Shown piece by piece: positions 16,103-24,066 of a DNA stretch of 64,000 nt. The DNA comes from Clostridium cellulovorans 743B (lineage in GTDB: Bacteria > Bacillota > Clostridia > Clostridiales > Clostridiaceae): the NCBI RefSeq assembly GCF_000145275.1, contig NC_014393.1, forward strand, positions 310,001 through 374,000. The letters are read 5' to 3'. Made by a program: the position numbers and the translations under genes. A model generated the notes under the pieces. That model did not search any database, had not been told where the DNA came from, and saw only the letters and a program-made list of their open reading frames with translations. The number at the start of each line of letters is the position of its first letter. Positions within the stretch are counted from its first letter, which is position 1.

Positions 16103-16657
16103 ATGATAACTAATATATATTTTGTTAGACATGCTAATTCATCATATACTCCTGATGAATTAAATAGGCCATTATCTGAAAATGGGGTAAAGGATGCCCA
16201 AAGGGTAACAGAATTACTATCACATGAAAATATAAGTAAGGTTATATCAAGTCCGTATAAACGTGCTATTCAAACGGTTGAAGGCGTATCAAATCATTTC
16301 GGATTATCTATTTCAATAGATGAAGGATTTAGAGAAAGAAAACTTGCTGAGGGAGCAGTTACAAATTTTGATGAAGTAATTTTGAAGTATTGGGAAAACT
16401 TCGATTTCTGCATTCACGGAGGTGAAACAGCTTACGATGCCCAACATAGAGGTGTAGAGTCTCTTAAAAATGTTTTAAATAGATATTGCGGAGAAAATAT
16501 TGTTATTGGAACTCATGGAAATATTATGGTGATAATAATGAATTATTATGATAAAAAATATAATTACGTTTTCTGGAAAGATTTGAATATGCCAGATATA
16601 TATAAATTAATCTTTAAAGATAATAATTTAGTCGGTGTAGAACATATTTGGTCATGA
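16103..16657 (+). CDS. histidine phosphatase family protein (phosphoglycerate mutase-like)
   Basis: 184 residues. The N-terminal FVRHANSSYT is a variant of the RHG catalytic motif with Ala in place of Gly; VISSPYKRAIQTVEG supplies the second conserved Arg, and VIGTHGNIM the second catalytic His. These are the landmarks of the phosphoglycerate-mutase-like phosphatase clan. Soluble and cytoplasmic. It has its own ribosome site (AAAGGGGA) and no operon partner. The substrate is unknown; related small bacterial proteins act on assorted phosphomonoesters. Confidence 0.85.
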   Translation: MITNIYFVRHANSSYTPDELNRPLSENGVKDAQRVTELLSHENISKVISSPYKRAIQTVEGVSNHFGLSISIDEGFRERKLAEGAVTNFDEVILKYWENFDFCIHGGETAYDAQHRGVESLKNVLNRYCGENIVIGTHGNIMVIIMNYYDKKYNYVFWKDLNMPDIYKLIFKDNNLVGVEHIWS

Positions 16658-16699
16658 TTTTCTAACCTATGAAATGTAGAACTATTAAAGTGTGTTAAT

Positions 16700-16806
16700 G
16701 AAAATAAGTCTTCTAATGATGGGCATATAAATATAGTAATGTTGAATTTAGGTATAAATAACTTTGAAAAGCCAGATGAAGTTATTATGTTGTGCGATAT
16801 AATGTA
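16700..16806 (+). pseudogene. possible gene remnant
   Basis: A short frame ending with TAA at about 16806 includes GHINIVMLNLGINNFEKPDE, which looks like a real protein end, but no start or ribosome site precedes it and the upstream part is missing. Family unknown. Confidence 0.25.
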
Positions 16807-16931
16807 AAATTATACTTAAAAAACCGACGCAAGTCTATATAGGGTATTAATATAAAAAGTTTATAAAAAACTAGTGTTTAAACTACTAACAAGCTAAAAT
16901 TAACTGCTTAACTGAAAAAGGGGGATTATTA

Positions 16932-17699
16932 ATGAATAATAACAATGTGGACAAACAGTATAATTCTATGTCATATTTTTATGATGTTCTATATTCTGGT
17001 TGTGATATAAAGGACTGGGAAAATGACTTTATAAATGAACATAAAGATTTATTAAAAAACCTTGAAGACAATGCTAAAGTGTTAGACAGTTCGTGTGGTA
17101 ATGGAATTCAAGCAACAGCACTAAAGCGATATGGTATTGATGTTATTGGTACGGATATTAGTGAGGAAATGATAAATCTAACTAAGCAATATGCAGAAAG
17201 CAATAATTTACTTTTTCCTACTAAACAATTGAGTTGGGCAGAGCTGCCTGATAATTTTGGCGAAGATTTTGATATTGTTTTTTGTTATGGGAATTCAATT
17301 TGCCATAGTACTGATAAAGAAGATATGTTAAACAATATAAAATCCTTATACAAGATAACTAAAAATGGTGGCAAGATTGTTATTGATACAAGAAACTGGG
17401 ACAAGGTGATAAAAGAGAATATAAGATTCAACGGAAGTGGTGTGAAAAAGCACCTTGATAAGACTTATGTATACACATACATTTGGAATTTAAATGGCTT
17501 TGATCAGCGTGGTAATGTTGAAATTGTATTCATTGATATTACCGATGAGAAAGACGCGAAATGCATTCCTTTTAGATTAGATTTTACTCCATTTAAACAT
17601 GATGAATTTATCAGCAGATTAAAAAGTTGTGGATTAAGAGTTGTGAAAGATAGTTTCCATGAAAGTAGTGACACCTATTCAGTAATATTACAAAAATAA
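16932..17699 (+). CDS. class I SAM-dependent methyltransferase
   Basis: 255 residues with a Rossmann-type SAM site: motif I is VLDSSCGNGIQATAL (Gly-rich loop altered to SSCGNG), then DVIGTDISEEMI with the acidic ribose-binding residue, and motif IV DIVFCYGNSICH. The C-terminal half has extra beta strands, resembling glycine/sarcosine-type or small-molecule methyltransferases. The ribosome site is GGGGG before ATG. It is followed 29 bp later by a second methyltransferase, so the two are probably cotranscribed. Substrate unknown. Confidence 0.85.
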   Translation: MNNNNVDKQYNSMSYFYDVLYSGCDIKDWENDFINEHKDLLKNLEDNAKVLDSSCGNGIQATALKRYGIDVIGTDISEEMINLTKQYAESNNLLFPTKQLSWAELPDNFGEDFDIVFCYGNSICHSTDKEDMLNNIKSLYKITKNGGKIVIDTRNWDKVIKENIRFNGSGVKKHLDKTYVYTYIWNLNGFDQRGNVEIVFIDITDEKDAKCIPFRLDFTPFKHDEFISRLKSCGLRVVKDSFHESSDTYSVILQK

Positions 17700-17728
17700 A
17701 TATAAGTTTTAATTAAGGGGGCTAAATA

Positions 17729-18382
17729 ATGGAATTTCAAGTTGAAAACATGGGTGCTCATTTCGATAAATGTGCTTCAGATTATGACAGACACTTTTAT
17801 GAAGATCTTGGTATGTGTGAGTTCTATGATGAAATAGAAAAACAGATTAAAGCATGTGGAGAGCCTAAAAATATTTTGGTCCTTGGCTGTGGCACAGGAC
17901 TAGAAGTAGAAAGGATCAAACATTCCGCGACAGTTACAGCCATTGATATTTCGCCTGGAATGCTGCAAGAGTTAAAAAAGAAGGAATTGCATCTTAATGT
18001 AACACTAAATATTGTCTGTGGTTCTTATTTTGATGTTCAGTTTGAAGAAAATCATTTTGATTTGGTGCTTTCTACATATTCTTTACATCACTTTACTATA
18101 GAACAAAAGACAGAACTCTATAAAAAGATATATGATTGTTTGAAGGTAGAGGGCTATTTTATAAATGGTGATACTGCTTGTCGGGATAAGGAAACAGAAA
18201 TCAAAATGTTAAGTTATGCTAAGGACTTATATGAAAGAGAACAAGCTCCTTTTGGAAGTATTCATATTGATATTCCTCTCGCATTGGATACTGAACTTGA
18301 CCTACTTTCTGACACTGGCTTTAACAATATATCATTAGAGAGAAGATGGAATAAGGCAGCGTTAATTAAATCTGTAAAATAG
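17729..18382 (+). CDS. class I SAM-dependent methyltransferase
   Basis: 217 residues. Motif I is ILVLGCGTGLEVERI, followed by TAIDISPGMLQEL and the motif IV region FDLVLSTYSLHHF, typical of methyltransf_11/25-like enzymes acting on small molecules. It follows another methyltransferase by 29 bp with a good ribosome site (AAGGGGG). A remnant of a third methyltransferase-like C-terminus lies directly after its stop codon, so this may once have been a three-gene run or a recombination hot spot. Confidence 0.87.
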   Translation: MEFQVENMGAHFDKCASDYDRHFYEDLGMCEFYDEIEKQIKACGEPKNILVLGCGTGLEVERIKHSATVTAIDISPGMLQELKKKELHLNVTLNIVCGSYFDVQFEENHFDLVLSTYSLHHFTIEQKTELYKKIYDCLKVEGYFINGDTACRDKETEIKMLSYAKDLYEREQAPFGSIHIDIPLALDTELDLLSDTGFNNISLERRWNKAALIKSVK

Positions 18383-18522
18383 CAGGTTGGAAAAATTGGA
18401 ACAATGTATTTTCAAATTTGGAAAGTAGATTAAATAATATCGCAAGTGCAAAAGGGGAAATTGCATTTAATATTCCTATGGCATATATCGGGTGCGAGAA
18501 ATCAGATATAAATATAACTTAG
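18383..18522 (+). pseudogene. C-terminal remnant, probably of a third methyltransferase
   Basis: Directly after the stop of the preceding gene a frame with no start encodes about 45 residues including AGWKNWNNVFSNLESRLNN and ends with GEIAFNIPMAYIGCEKSD then TAG. The closing IPMAYIGCEK strand is like the last strand of methyltransf_11-type enzymes. It has no ribosome site and is taken as a leftover gene end. Confidence 0.4.
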
Positions 18523-18561
18523 TGTATGGTTTAATATAATGTTGAAATATAGACTAATAAA

Positions 18562-18589
18562 ATTATAGGTGGGATTGTCCACCTATAAT
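18562..18589 (-). terminator. intrinsic terminator of the dihydrofolate reductase gene, repeated hairpin copy 1
   Basis: ATTATAGGTGG (18562-18572) and CCACCTATAAT (18579-18589) form a perfect 11-bp stem; on the minus strand TTTTATT follows. Read on the minus strand the loop is ACAATC, the same as in the terminator at 37399-37430. Confidence 0.8.
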
Positions 18590-18625
18590 ACTCAATATAA
18601 GAATATTGTTCATTAGATATATTTT

Positions 18626-19099
18626 TTATTTTCTTCTTTCATATGTATAATATGTATATGGTATTTCAGCATCAATTCGCTCTTCATAAGATTTTATAAA
18701 ATCATCAGAAGAAATCTCTGGAAAATATACATTACCATCAATAATTTTATCTATAACTGTAATATATATTCTATCTGCATAGGTAAATGACTCCTTGTAT
18801 ACCTGTCCACCACCAGCAACAAATACTTCGTCTTCATCCTTTGTTAAGTCGAATGCTTCCGAAAGCGAATTTACAGTTGTACAATTCTCTGATTCAATAC
18901 ATTGTGTATTTGAGATAAGTATTGTTTTTCTGTTAGGTAGTGGCTTACCTATTTCTTCAAAAGATTTTCTTCCCATGATTATTGTCTTGCCTATCGTTAA
19001 TTCTTTAAATCTTTTTTGTTCACCCTTTATTTTCCATGGGATAATACCATTATTTCCTATTACATTATTTTTTGCTACCGCAACTATTAATGAAATCAT
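18626..19099 (-). CDS. folA: dihydrofolate reductase
   Basis: 157 residues, normal length for bacterial DHFR. It starts MISLIVAVAKNNVIGNNGIIPW, has the PW-containing substrate loop with Glu at the position of the usual catalytic Asp (PWKIKGEQKRFKELT), the NADPH loop IIMGRKSFEEIGKPLPNRKT, the VFVAGGGQVYKE glycine strand, and the closing YTYYTYERR. It reduces dihydrofolate to tetrahydrofolate for thymidylate and purine synthesis. No thymidylate synthase gene is adjacent, so it is a stand-alone unit with its own terminator. I see no plasmid or integron context that would mark it as a resistance cassette. Confidence 0.93.
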   Translation of the reverse strand: MISLIVAVAKNNVIGNNGIIPWKIKGEQKRFKELTIGKTIIMGRKSFEEIGKPLPNRKTILISNTQCIESENCTTVNSLSEAFDLTKDEDEVFVAGGGQVYKESFTYADRIYITVIDKIIDGNVYFPEISSDDFIKSYEERIDAEIPYTYYTYERRK

Positions 19100-19139
19100 A
19101 ACTATCCGCCTTTCATTAGTTCATAATAAATTACTATTG

Positions 19140-19799
19140 TTCATTAGATTATAGTTTTACATAATATTTATTATAATACAGTTTACAAAGTATTACATAT
19201 ATCTAAATATATTGACTCTAACTTATTGCACTACTTTGTTTACTTGTAAGCTTAAGGTAATAAGCTAATATAACGTTGACAGTATTTGTTTTTTTACAGA
19301 TGACTACATATTTTTGGGGAGGATATATGCCGCAACGTGGCTATTAATAATATAAATTACAAAAGTGTGTTAGTGTCAATAGAATCTAAAACATATATTG
19401 TATTAAGTGTACTAATATGCTATTATATACATTAATATGGTGTATAGCAATACTGTGTAATTAAATGTAAATATATCCCCTAAGTATATACAGATAAACA
19501 TCCGCAAACGGTATTGATATATGCTATAGCTTCAGTAAACAGCCATGCGACTAATAGAGCAGAGGGCTATTTTTTTAAAGTAAAAGTGGGAACGATACCA
19601 CGGAAATACAGATATTAAAGAGAGTTAAGCTTTATATCTGTATTTTTAAAACAACGGATGATCCCAAAACTGGTGGTGGAAATCATCCGACAGTATATTT
19701 TTTCAATCTTAATCCAGTAGAACTTAATAATCAAAGAGTAATGATTAAAATATATCTTGAAAAATAAGTAAGGTTATAAGACAACTTATGTTCTTTATA
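19140..19799. other. 660-bp region without an intact gene; hairpins and coding scraps
   Basis: It holds a terminator-like hairpin at 19604-19645 (AAATACAGATAT with ATATCTGTATTT, then T residues), a second inverted repeat CGGATGAT/ATCATCCG near 19655-19690, and two short start-less frames: 19508-19618 (IASVNSHATNRAEGYFFKVK part) and 19651-19767 (DPKTGGGNHPTVYFFNLNP part). These look like decayed gene ends, but I recognise neither. Confidence 0.35.
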
Positions 19800-20150
19800 T
19801 TATTCATCCTGTGAAGACTGTTTTAGATCCTTCAATTCTAATAAACTGGATTCAAGGCAAAGATAATCTCCCAGTACATAAACCCACATAGAGAGAGTTT
19901 CTGCAAAATCATATTCTTCTAATTTCTTTTCTTCTTTTAAGGTTTGCTCATTTTGCTTTAATTGACTAAGAAGAATAAGCATATCGCCAATAAGCATAAG
20001 TAAGGAAGCTAAAAGGGCTAATTGAGCAATAATTAATTCATTAAAGTTTATTGCTTCTTTTTGTGCTATGTCTAATTCCATAATCTGTGATAGTGAATCA
20101 AATTTATTGCCAAGTATATTCAAAGCATTGATAACTGCAGTTTCATCCAT
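19800..20150 (-). CDS. small membrane-associated protein of unknown function
   Basis: 116 residues from the ATG at 20150 (GGATGG about nine bases upstream; a TTG at 20159 is less likely). The middle has a hydrophobic helix (about 40-63, IIAQLALLASLLMLIGDMLILL), followed by a charged Gln/Lys/Glu stretch and an acidic, amphipathic C-terminus. No Cys and no recognised motif. Probably a single-span membrane or membrane-surface protein. It has no operon partner; downstream on its strand is the scrap-rich region. Confidence 0.55.
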   Translation of the reverse strand: MDETAVINALNILGNKFDSLSQIMELDIAQKEAINFNELIIAQLALLASLLMLIGDMLILLSQLKQNEQTLKEEKKLEEYDFAETLSMWVYVLGDYLCLESSLLELKDLKQSSQDE

Positions 20151-20583
20151 AAATATCAACCATCCGCAAAACTCGTTATAAATTCATTATATTAATATAA
20201 ACGTAGGTAAGTTACTTATACAAGCAATATTTCTAAAGTACCCCTTTCAAGTAGTTAAATAGATGAAGTATGTAGAGCTTAAATAAAGGAGCTATAGATA
20301 AATAATTTACAAAAATATGGAAAATAACAGAGTCTATGTTGAAATTATTTATAAAAATGGAATAAAAAACCTAATAGTGGTCATAAATTAGATATAGAGT
20401 GGCAGAAGATAAAAATTGAGGTTATCTATATTTAGAAATACTTCTAGAAAGAAACTTTGCTATAAATACATATTGCCGTTAAATTGAAAGGAATCAAAAT
20501 ATTAGGATGCCTTAAAATTTAAAACATGGTTTATATGATCACATAGAACATATTTTAATCGATATAACTGGGGGGAATTATTA
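20151..20583. other. intergenic region without a convincing gene
   Basis: The only notable frame is a 24-codon ATG frame at 20317-20391 (MENNRVYVEIIYKNGIKNLI) with a weak ribosome site, perhaps the start of a lost gene. The rest is AT-rich and must contain the promoter of the lipoprotein gene. Confidence 0.3.
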
Positions 20584-21204
20584 ATGAAAAAATTAAAAAA
20601 GTTTTTTGCGGTACTTATAGTTTCTGTAATGTCTGCAGTAATGTTGACTGCATGTGGAAGCACAAAAGCATCACCAGAAGAAAGTGCTGAGATATTTTTG
20701 GATGTATTACTAAAGAATGATAAGTCTAATATGGATAAGATAGGTATGGAAGAAGATGATTACACTAAATTTAGAGAAGCCATAGACTATGGTCTTATGG
20801 AAGGGTTTGCTGGATCGATATCAGATCCTAACGTGTTGACCGAAGATATAAAGAATACTTTGAAAGAAAACATTATAACTGGATTTTCAAAGGTAGAATA
20901 TAAAGTAGTTTCATCTGAAATTGACGGTGATATAGCTAAAGTAAATGTTGAAATAAAAGGTTTTGATATGAATACTATTTCTGCAAATATTCAGGCAAGG
21001 CTTCAAGAAGATTTGAAGGCTAATCCAGCAATGACTCAGCCACAAATGCTACAAACATCTTTGAAATATATAGGAGAAAGTATTGCAAATGGTGTAATAG
21101 TTCAAGAACCAAAAACTATTACCTTAGCTTTAGCAAAGGATGGAAACACATGGTTACCAGGTGAGAATGATATTGTGACATTAATGGAGGCACTAGTTTC
21201 ATAA
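20584..21204 (+). CDS. secreted lipoprotein, DUF4878/DUF5105-like
   Basis: 206 residues. The signal peptide ends in the lipobox MLTACGS with the lipidated Cys at about residue 24, so it is anchored to the outer face of the membrane. The mature part begins with an alpha helix (SPEESAEIFLDVLLKND) and continues as an alpha+beta NTF2-like domain, the pattern of clostridial DUF4878/DUF5105 lipoproteins. Function unknown. The ribosome site is GGGGGG before ATG. It is a single gene with its own terminator at about 21322-21360. Confidence 0.78.
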   Translation: MKKLKKFFAVLIVSVMSAVMLTACGSTKASPEESAEIFLDVLLKNDKSNMDKIGMEEDDYTKFREAIDYGLMEGFAGSISDPNVLTEDIKNTLKENIITGFSKVEYKVVSSEIDGDIAKVNVEIKGFDMNTISANIQARLQEDLKANPAMTQPQMLQTSLKYIGESIANGVIVQEPKTITLALAKDGNTWLPGENDIVTLMEALVS

Positions 21205-21321
21205 TAGAAATCTCAGATATATTTCCAATCAAAAATCTGCATTAATTTCAATAAGCTATATATGTGTTTAATGTAGACTATTTATTTGGAATTAGATATA
21301 TAATTAAATAAAATTTAAACT

Positions 21322-21362
21322 AAGGAAATCTTAAAAGTTAAGCTTTTGAGGTTTCCTTTACT
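21322..21362 (+). terminator. imperfect intrinsic terminator after the lipoprotein gene
   Basis: AAGGAAA (21322-21328) pairs with TTTCCTT (21352-21358), and TTAAAAG with CTTTTGA inside, followed by a T-rich stretch. Confidence 0.5.
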
Positions 21363-21466
21363 TTTGCCAAGGAGTAGAGTATTTAAGTTGGTATTTCCAA
21401 AGGACAACATACGATATGTAAATATAGGGAATAGCTAATATGTAAGTTAACTTTATGTTAGATATA

Positions 21467-21528
21467 TTGACGTTAAATAGATACTTATGTATTCTATTGT
21501 TATAGAACATATAGATAATTATCTATAT
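21467..21528 (+). promoter_or_regulatory. arsR promoter and palindromic ArsR operator
   Basis: TTGACG (21467-21472), 17-bp spacer, TATTCT (21490-21495) form a sigma-A-type promoter. Downstream, ATATAGATAATTATCTATAT (21509-21528) is a perfect 20-bp palindrome ending two bases before the GGGGG ribosome site, the expected place for an ArsR/SmtB-family operator acting as a roadblock. Confidence 0.78.
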
Positions 21529-21538
21529 AGGGGGTATT

Positions 21539-21922
21539 ATGAAACCACAATATGAAGAAAACGCAAAAATTATTAAAGCACTTTCAGATCCAAGTAGACT
21601 AAAGATTATAGATATTTTATCTTGTGGAGAGAAGTGTGCTTGTGAAATATTAGAGGAATTTCAATTTACTCAGCCAACCCTTTCACATCATATGAAGGTT
21701 TTAAGTGATTGCGGCCTTGTTAATAGCAGGAAAGAGGGACTTTGGAATTATTATTCTCTAAACAACTCAAAGTGTAACAAGCTTATATTATTTCTTATGA
21801 ATCTTGTTACAGATACAGAGGAATGCATTTGTAAGGATAAAACTGAGGATGATTGTAAAACCGAAAAAAAAGGTTATTGTGAAACTGGAATAAAATGTGA
21901 TTGTAAGCTGCTAGAGAACTAG
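21539..21922 (+). CDS. arsR: ArsR-family metalloregulatory repressor
   Basis: 127 residues. A winged helix (about 10-95) opens with IIKALSDPSRLKIIDILSCG; the metal-sensing segment GEKCACEILEEFQ contains the Cys-x-Cys pair plus an upstream Cys (SCGEKCAC), as in firmicute As(III)-sensing ArsR proteins, and the recognition helix reads TQPTLSHHMKVL. The C-terminal 30 residues are unusually Cys-rich (six Cys including CICKD, YCE, CDCK), which may add metal-binding capacity. It has a perfect palindromic operator at its own promoter and is followed by arsC, so arsenic response is likely. No ArsB or Acr3 efflux gene lies next to it in this window. Confidence 0.9.
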   Translation: MKPQYEENAKIIKALSDPSRLKIIDILSCGEKCACEILEEFQFTQPTLSHHMKVLSDCGLVNSRKEGLWNYYSLNNSKCNKLILFLMNLVTDTEECICKDKTEDDCKTEKKGYCETGIKCDCKLLEN

Positions 21923-21970
21923 AGGTTGTCTGCAGCATTGAATAGTTGAGCCTTTTCCTTGGTGCTTCTG

Positions 21971-22041
21971 AAATTGGAACCAAAAATCTTGTGAAATTAG
22001 AACCAAAGATGTTTGTCAAATTGGAACAAAAGATCTTTATA
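21971..22041 (+). repeat. three tandem 23-24-bp repeats between arsR and arsC
   Basis: Units start at 21971, 21994 and 22018: AAATTGGAACCAAAAATCTT, AAATTAGAACCAAAGATGTT and AAATTGGAACAAAAGATCTT, each followed by three or four variable bases. Their multiplicity recalls the multiple terminal repeats of IS21-type elements, but no transposase is present. Confidence 0.65.
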
Positions 22042-22112
22042 AATCGCAGGATAAGTTAAAGAATAAAAAAACTTGAAAAAGCTATATATAAAATAAAAAA
22101 GGAGATTAAAAA

Positions 22113-22520
22113 ATGAAAGTAAAAGTAGCATTTATATGCGTTCACAATTCTTGTAGATCACAAATGGCAGAAGCACTAGGAAAATTATTTGCTTCTGAGG
22201 TCTTTGAAGCTTATTCAGCTGGCACAGAGTTAAGGCCACAAATAAACCAAGATGCAGTAAGAATAATTAAAGATTTATACAATGTGGACATGAACGAAAC
22301 ACAAAAATCTAAGTTACTTGAAGATATACCAACAGTAGATATAGTTGTAACTATGGGCTGTAACGTGGTTTGTCCAGCACTACCTTCAAAACATAGAGAA
22401 GATTGGGGATTAGAGGACCCAACAGGTAAAAACGATGAAGAATTTATTAAAACTGCAAAAATCATTGAAGAAAAAGTAAAAGATTTAGCAAGAAGAATCC
22501 AAAACAATGAAATATTCTAG
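22113..22520 (+). CDS. arsC: arsenate reductase, low-molecular-weight phosphatase (thioredoxin-coupled) type
   Basis: 135 residues. The P-loop CVHNSCR (Cys9 to Arg15) is the CX5R signature of the LMW-phosphatase-like arsenate reductases. The resolving cysteines are Cys83 and Cys87 in MGCNVVCPALP, spaced four apart instead of the seven of the Staphylococcus enzyme, and WGLEDPTGK is the conserved Asp loop. It reduces arsenate to arsenite. It follows arsR by 190 bp, separated by a triple tandem repeat; the ribosome site AAAGGAG precedes the ATG. The arsenite exporter needed for resistance is not nearby, so it must be elsewhere or lost. Confidence 0.9.
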   Translation: MKVKVAFICVHNSCRSQMAEALGKLFASEVFEAYSAGTELRPQINQDAVRIIKDLYNVDMNETQKSKLLEDIPTVDIVVTMGCNVVCPALPSKHREDWGLEDPTGKNDEEFIKTAKIIEEKVKDLARRIQNNEIF

Positions 22521-22531
22521 AAAAAAATAAA

Positions 22532-22575
22532 AAAGCCCCAAAATTAACTGCTAAATGCGTTGATTTTGGGCTTTA
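22532..22575. terminator. intrinsic terminator between arsC and the convergent DUF2680 gene
   Basis: AAAGCCCCAAAAT pairs with ATTTTGGGCTTT (one bulge) around a loop of about 17 bases; A and T tracts flank both sides, so it can serve both directions. Confidence 0.7.
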
Positions 22576-22603
22576 GTATATAAACTTTCATTTCAGCGTA
22601 GTA

Positions 22604-23143
22604 CTATTTTCTTGTTCCAGAGCTATGTCTTGTATCACAACTGATTCCATTGCCACCTTTTTTGCCACAACCATTACCAGAGCCAGAAGAATTTCCTCTT
22701 TCACCAGGTATTCCTGTGCAGTTATCCATATTATTTTTTATGGTTTCCTTTATGGAAGCCCCTTCTTCTGTTGTTATAGTTCCTGCTGCAACGGCATTAT
22801 CGATAGATTTATTTTTTTCTTCAAGTAAAGCTGCTTTAAAAGCTTCCTCTGTCATGCCTTTTTCTTTAGCTAAATCGTACATGGTTTTTCCAGCATCAAG
22901 GCCAGCAGTTATTTCTTCGTCGGTCATACCAAGCTTATTCTTTAAAACAGCTTTTACGTAATCAGAGCCTTTCATACCAGTAACTCTCTTGATACCAGCT
23001 TTTTTATGAACAGAAGTATTAGCAGAGTCAGTAGTATTAGTTACAACTGTAGTACTTGAAGGTTCTGCAGATGCGTAGGCAGTTATACCTAATCCCATTG
23101 CTATAGTCATGGTTAAAGCTAATATAAATTTTTTTGATTTCAT
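22604..23143 (-). CDS. secreted DUF2680 protein
   Basis: 179 residues with a clear signal peptide (about 1-27, MKSKKFILALTMTIAMGLGI then TAYASA). The mature part has the DUF2680-type helical region (about 62-140: VLKNKLGMTDEEITAGLDAG, MYDLAKEKGMTEE, AAGTITTEEGASIKE) and ends in a flexible Gly/Ser/Asn tail with Cys residues (GSGNGCGKKGGNGISCDTRH). Function is unknown. It is divergent from an OmpR-type regulator whose presumed binding sites lie in the shared intergenic region, so it may be a target or accessory factor of that two-component system. Confidence 0.8.
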   Translation of the reverse strand: MKSKKFILALTMTIAMGLGITAYASAEPSSTTVVTNTTDSANTSVHKKAGIKRVTGMKGSDYVKAVLKNKLGMTDEEITAGLDAGKTMYDLAKEKGMTEEAFKAALLEEKNKSIDNAVAAGTITTEEGASIKETIKNNMDNCTGIPGERGNSSGSGNGCGKKGGNGISCDTRHSSGTRK

Positions 23144-23284
23144 TTTTAATTCCTCCCAAATAGTTAAATTATAGATTTCTTAACTTTAATCTTGCCTTAC
23201 CTAATAGATTTTTAATCACAGCGTGGAAATCTTTTGCCCCCCGGTGGGGATAATACAATAATAAAGCAGAATAGAAATTAAAGG

Positions 23285-23350
23285 GTGTCTTAAATGTGAA
23301 ATAATAAGACACAATTAGGACACAAATTAAATTTTTAGCGATGGTATAAT
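23285..23350. promoter_or_regulatory. OmpR-type direct-repeat operator and -10 box in the divergent region
   Basis: TAAGACACAAT (23305-23315) and TAGGACACAAA (23316-23326) are adjacent 11-bp direct repeats, one helical turn, the usual OmpR/PhoB box layout. A third half-site, GTGTCTTA (23285-23292), is inverted. TATAAT lies at 23345-23350, so the repeats occupy the -35 region of the response regulator promoter, suggesting positive autoregulation. Confidence 0.65.
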
Positions 23351-23373
23351 TCAAGTGAAATAGGGGTGATTAA

Positions 23374-24066
23374 GTGGATAGAAATATTCTTATTGCCGAT
23401 GATAATTTTGAAATTATAAAAATACTAAAGCCTTATATAGAAAAGGAAAATTTTAATGTAATCTTTGCTTTTGATGGCGAAGAGGCATTGTTAAAGTTCG
23501 ATCACTACAATCCTCAATTGGTTCTACTGGATATTATGATGCCTTTGATTGATGGTATTGAAGTTTGCAATAGAATTAGAGAAAAATCCAACACACCGAT
23601 AATAATGATAACAGCTAAAAGCGAGGACGCAGACAAGATTTTAGGGTTAAATTCTGGTGCTGATGATTATATTATTAAACCTTTTAGTCCTGGGGAAGTT
23701 GTGGCAAGAATAAAAGCTGTTCTTAGAAGAATTACTCCTGTAGAGAACAGCACTTTGTCAGTTGTTAAATATCCACCAATGGAGATTGATATCAATAATT
23801 ATTCAGTGAAAATCCATGGAGAGAATATAAACCTCACAAAAAAAGAAATTGAAGTGCTATGGATGCTTACTAGTTCTCCTAATAAGGTTATTAAAAGAGA
23901 TGATCTTCTAGATAATATTTGGGGGATAGATTATTTTGGAGACCCAAGAACTGTGGACACACATATAAAAAGGATAAGAGCGAAACTTGCACTTAATGGG
24001 CAATACAGTTGGGATATAAAAACCATTTGGGGCATGGGGTACAAGTTCGAGGTGAAGGATGTTTAA
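23374..24066 (+). CDS. OmpR/PhoB-family response regulator
   Basis: 230 residues from GTG. The receiver domain (about 1-118) has the acidic pair in LIADDN, phosphoacceptor Asp53 in LVLLDIMMP, TITAK-type Thr and the Lys of IIKPFSP. The C-terminal winged helix (about 130-228) has the OmpR landmarks ALTKKEIEVLWML-like and DPRTVDTHIKRIRAKL. It overlaps the following sensor kinase gene by 8 bp, so the two are coupled. Direct repeats at its promoter suggest autoregulation. Targets probably include the divergent DUF2680 gene and the downstream SHOCT and polyferredoxin genes. Confidence 0.93.
   Translation: MDRNILIADDNFEIIKILKPYIEKENFNVIFAFDGEEALLKFDHYNPQLVLLDIMMPLIDGIEVCNRIREKSNTPIIMITAKSEDADKILGLNSGADDYIIKPFSPGEVVARIKAVLRRITPVENSTLSVVKYPPMEIDINNYSVKIHGENINLTKKEIEVLWMLTSSPNKVIKRDDLLDNIWGIDYFGDPRTVDTHIKRIRAKLALNGQYSWDIKTIWGMGYKFEVKDV

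Noticed and set aside
21971..22041. CRISPR-like array between arsR and arsC
   Set aside because: Only three adjacent units without spacers and no cas genes; simple tandem repeats.
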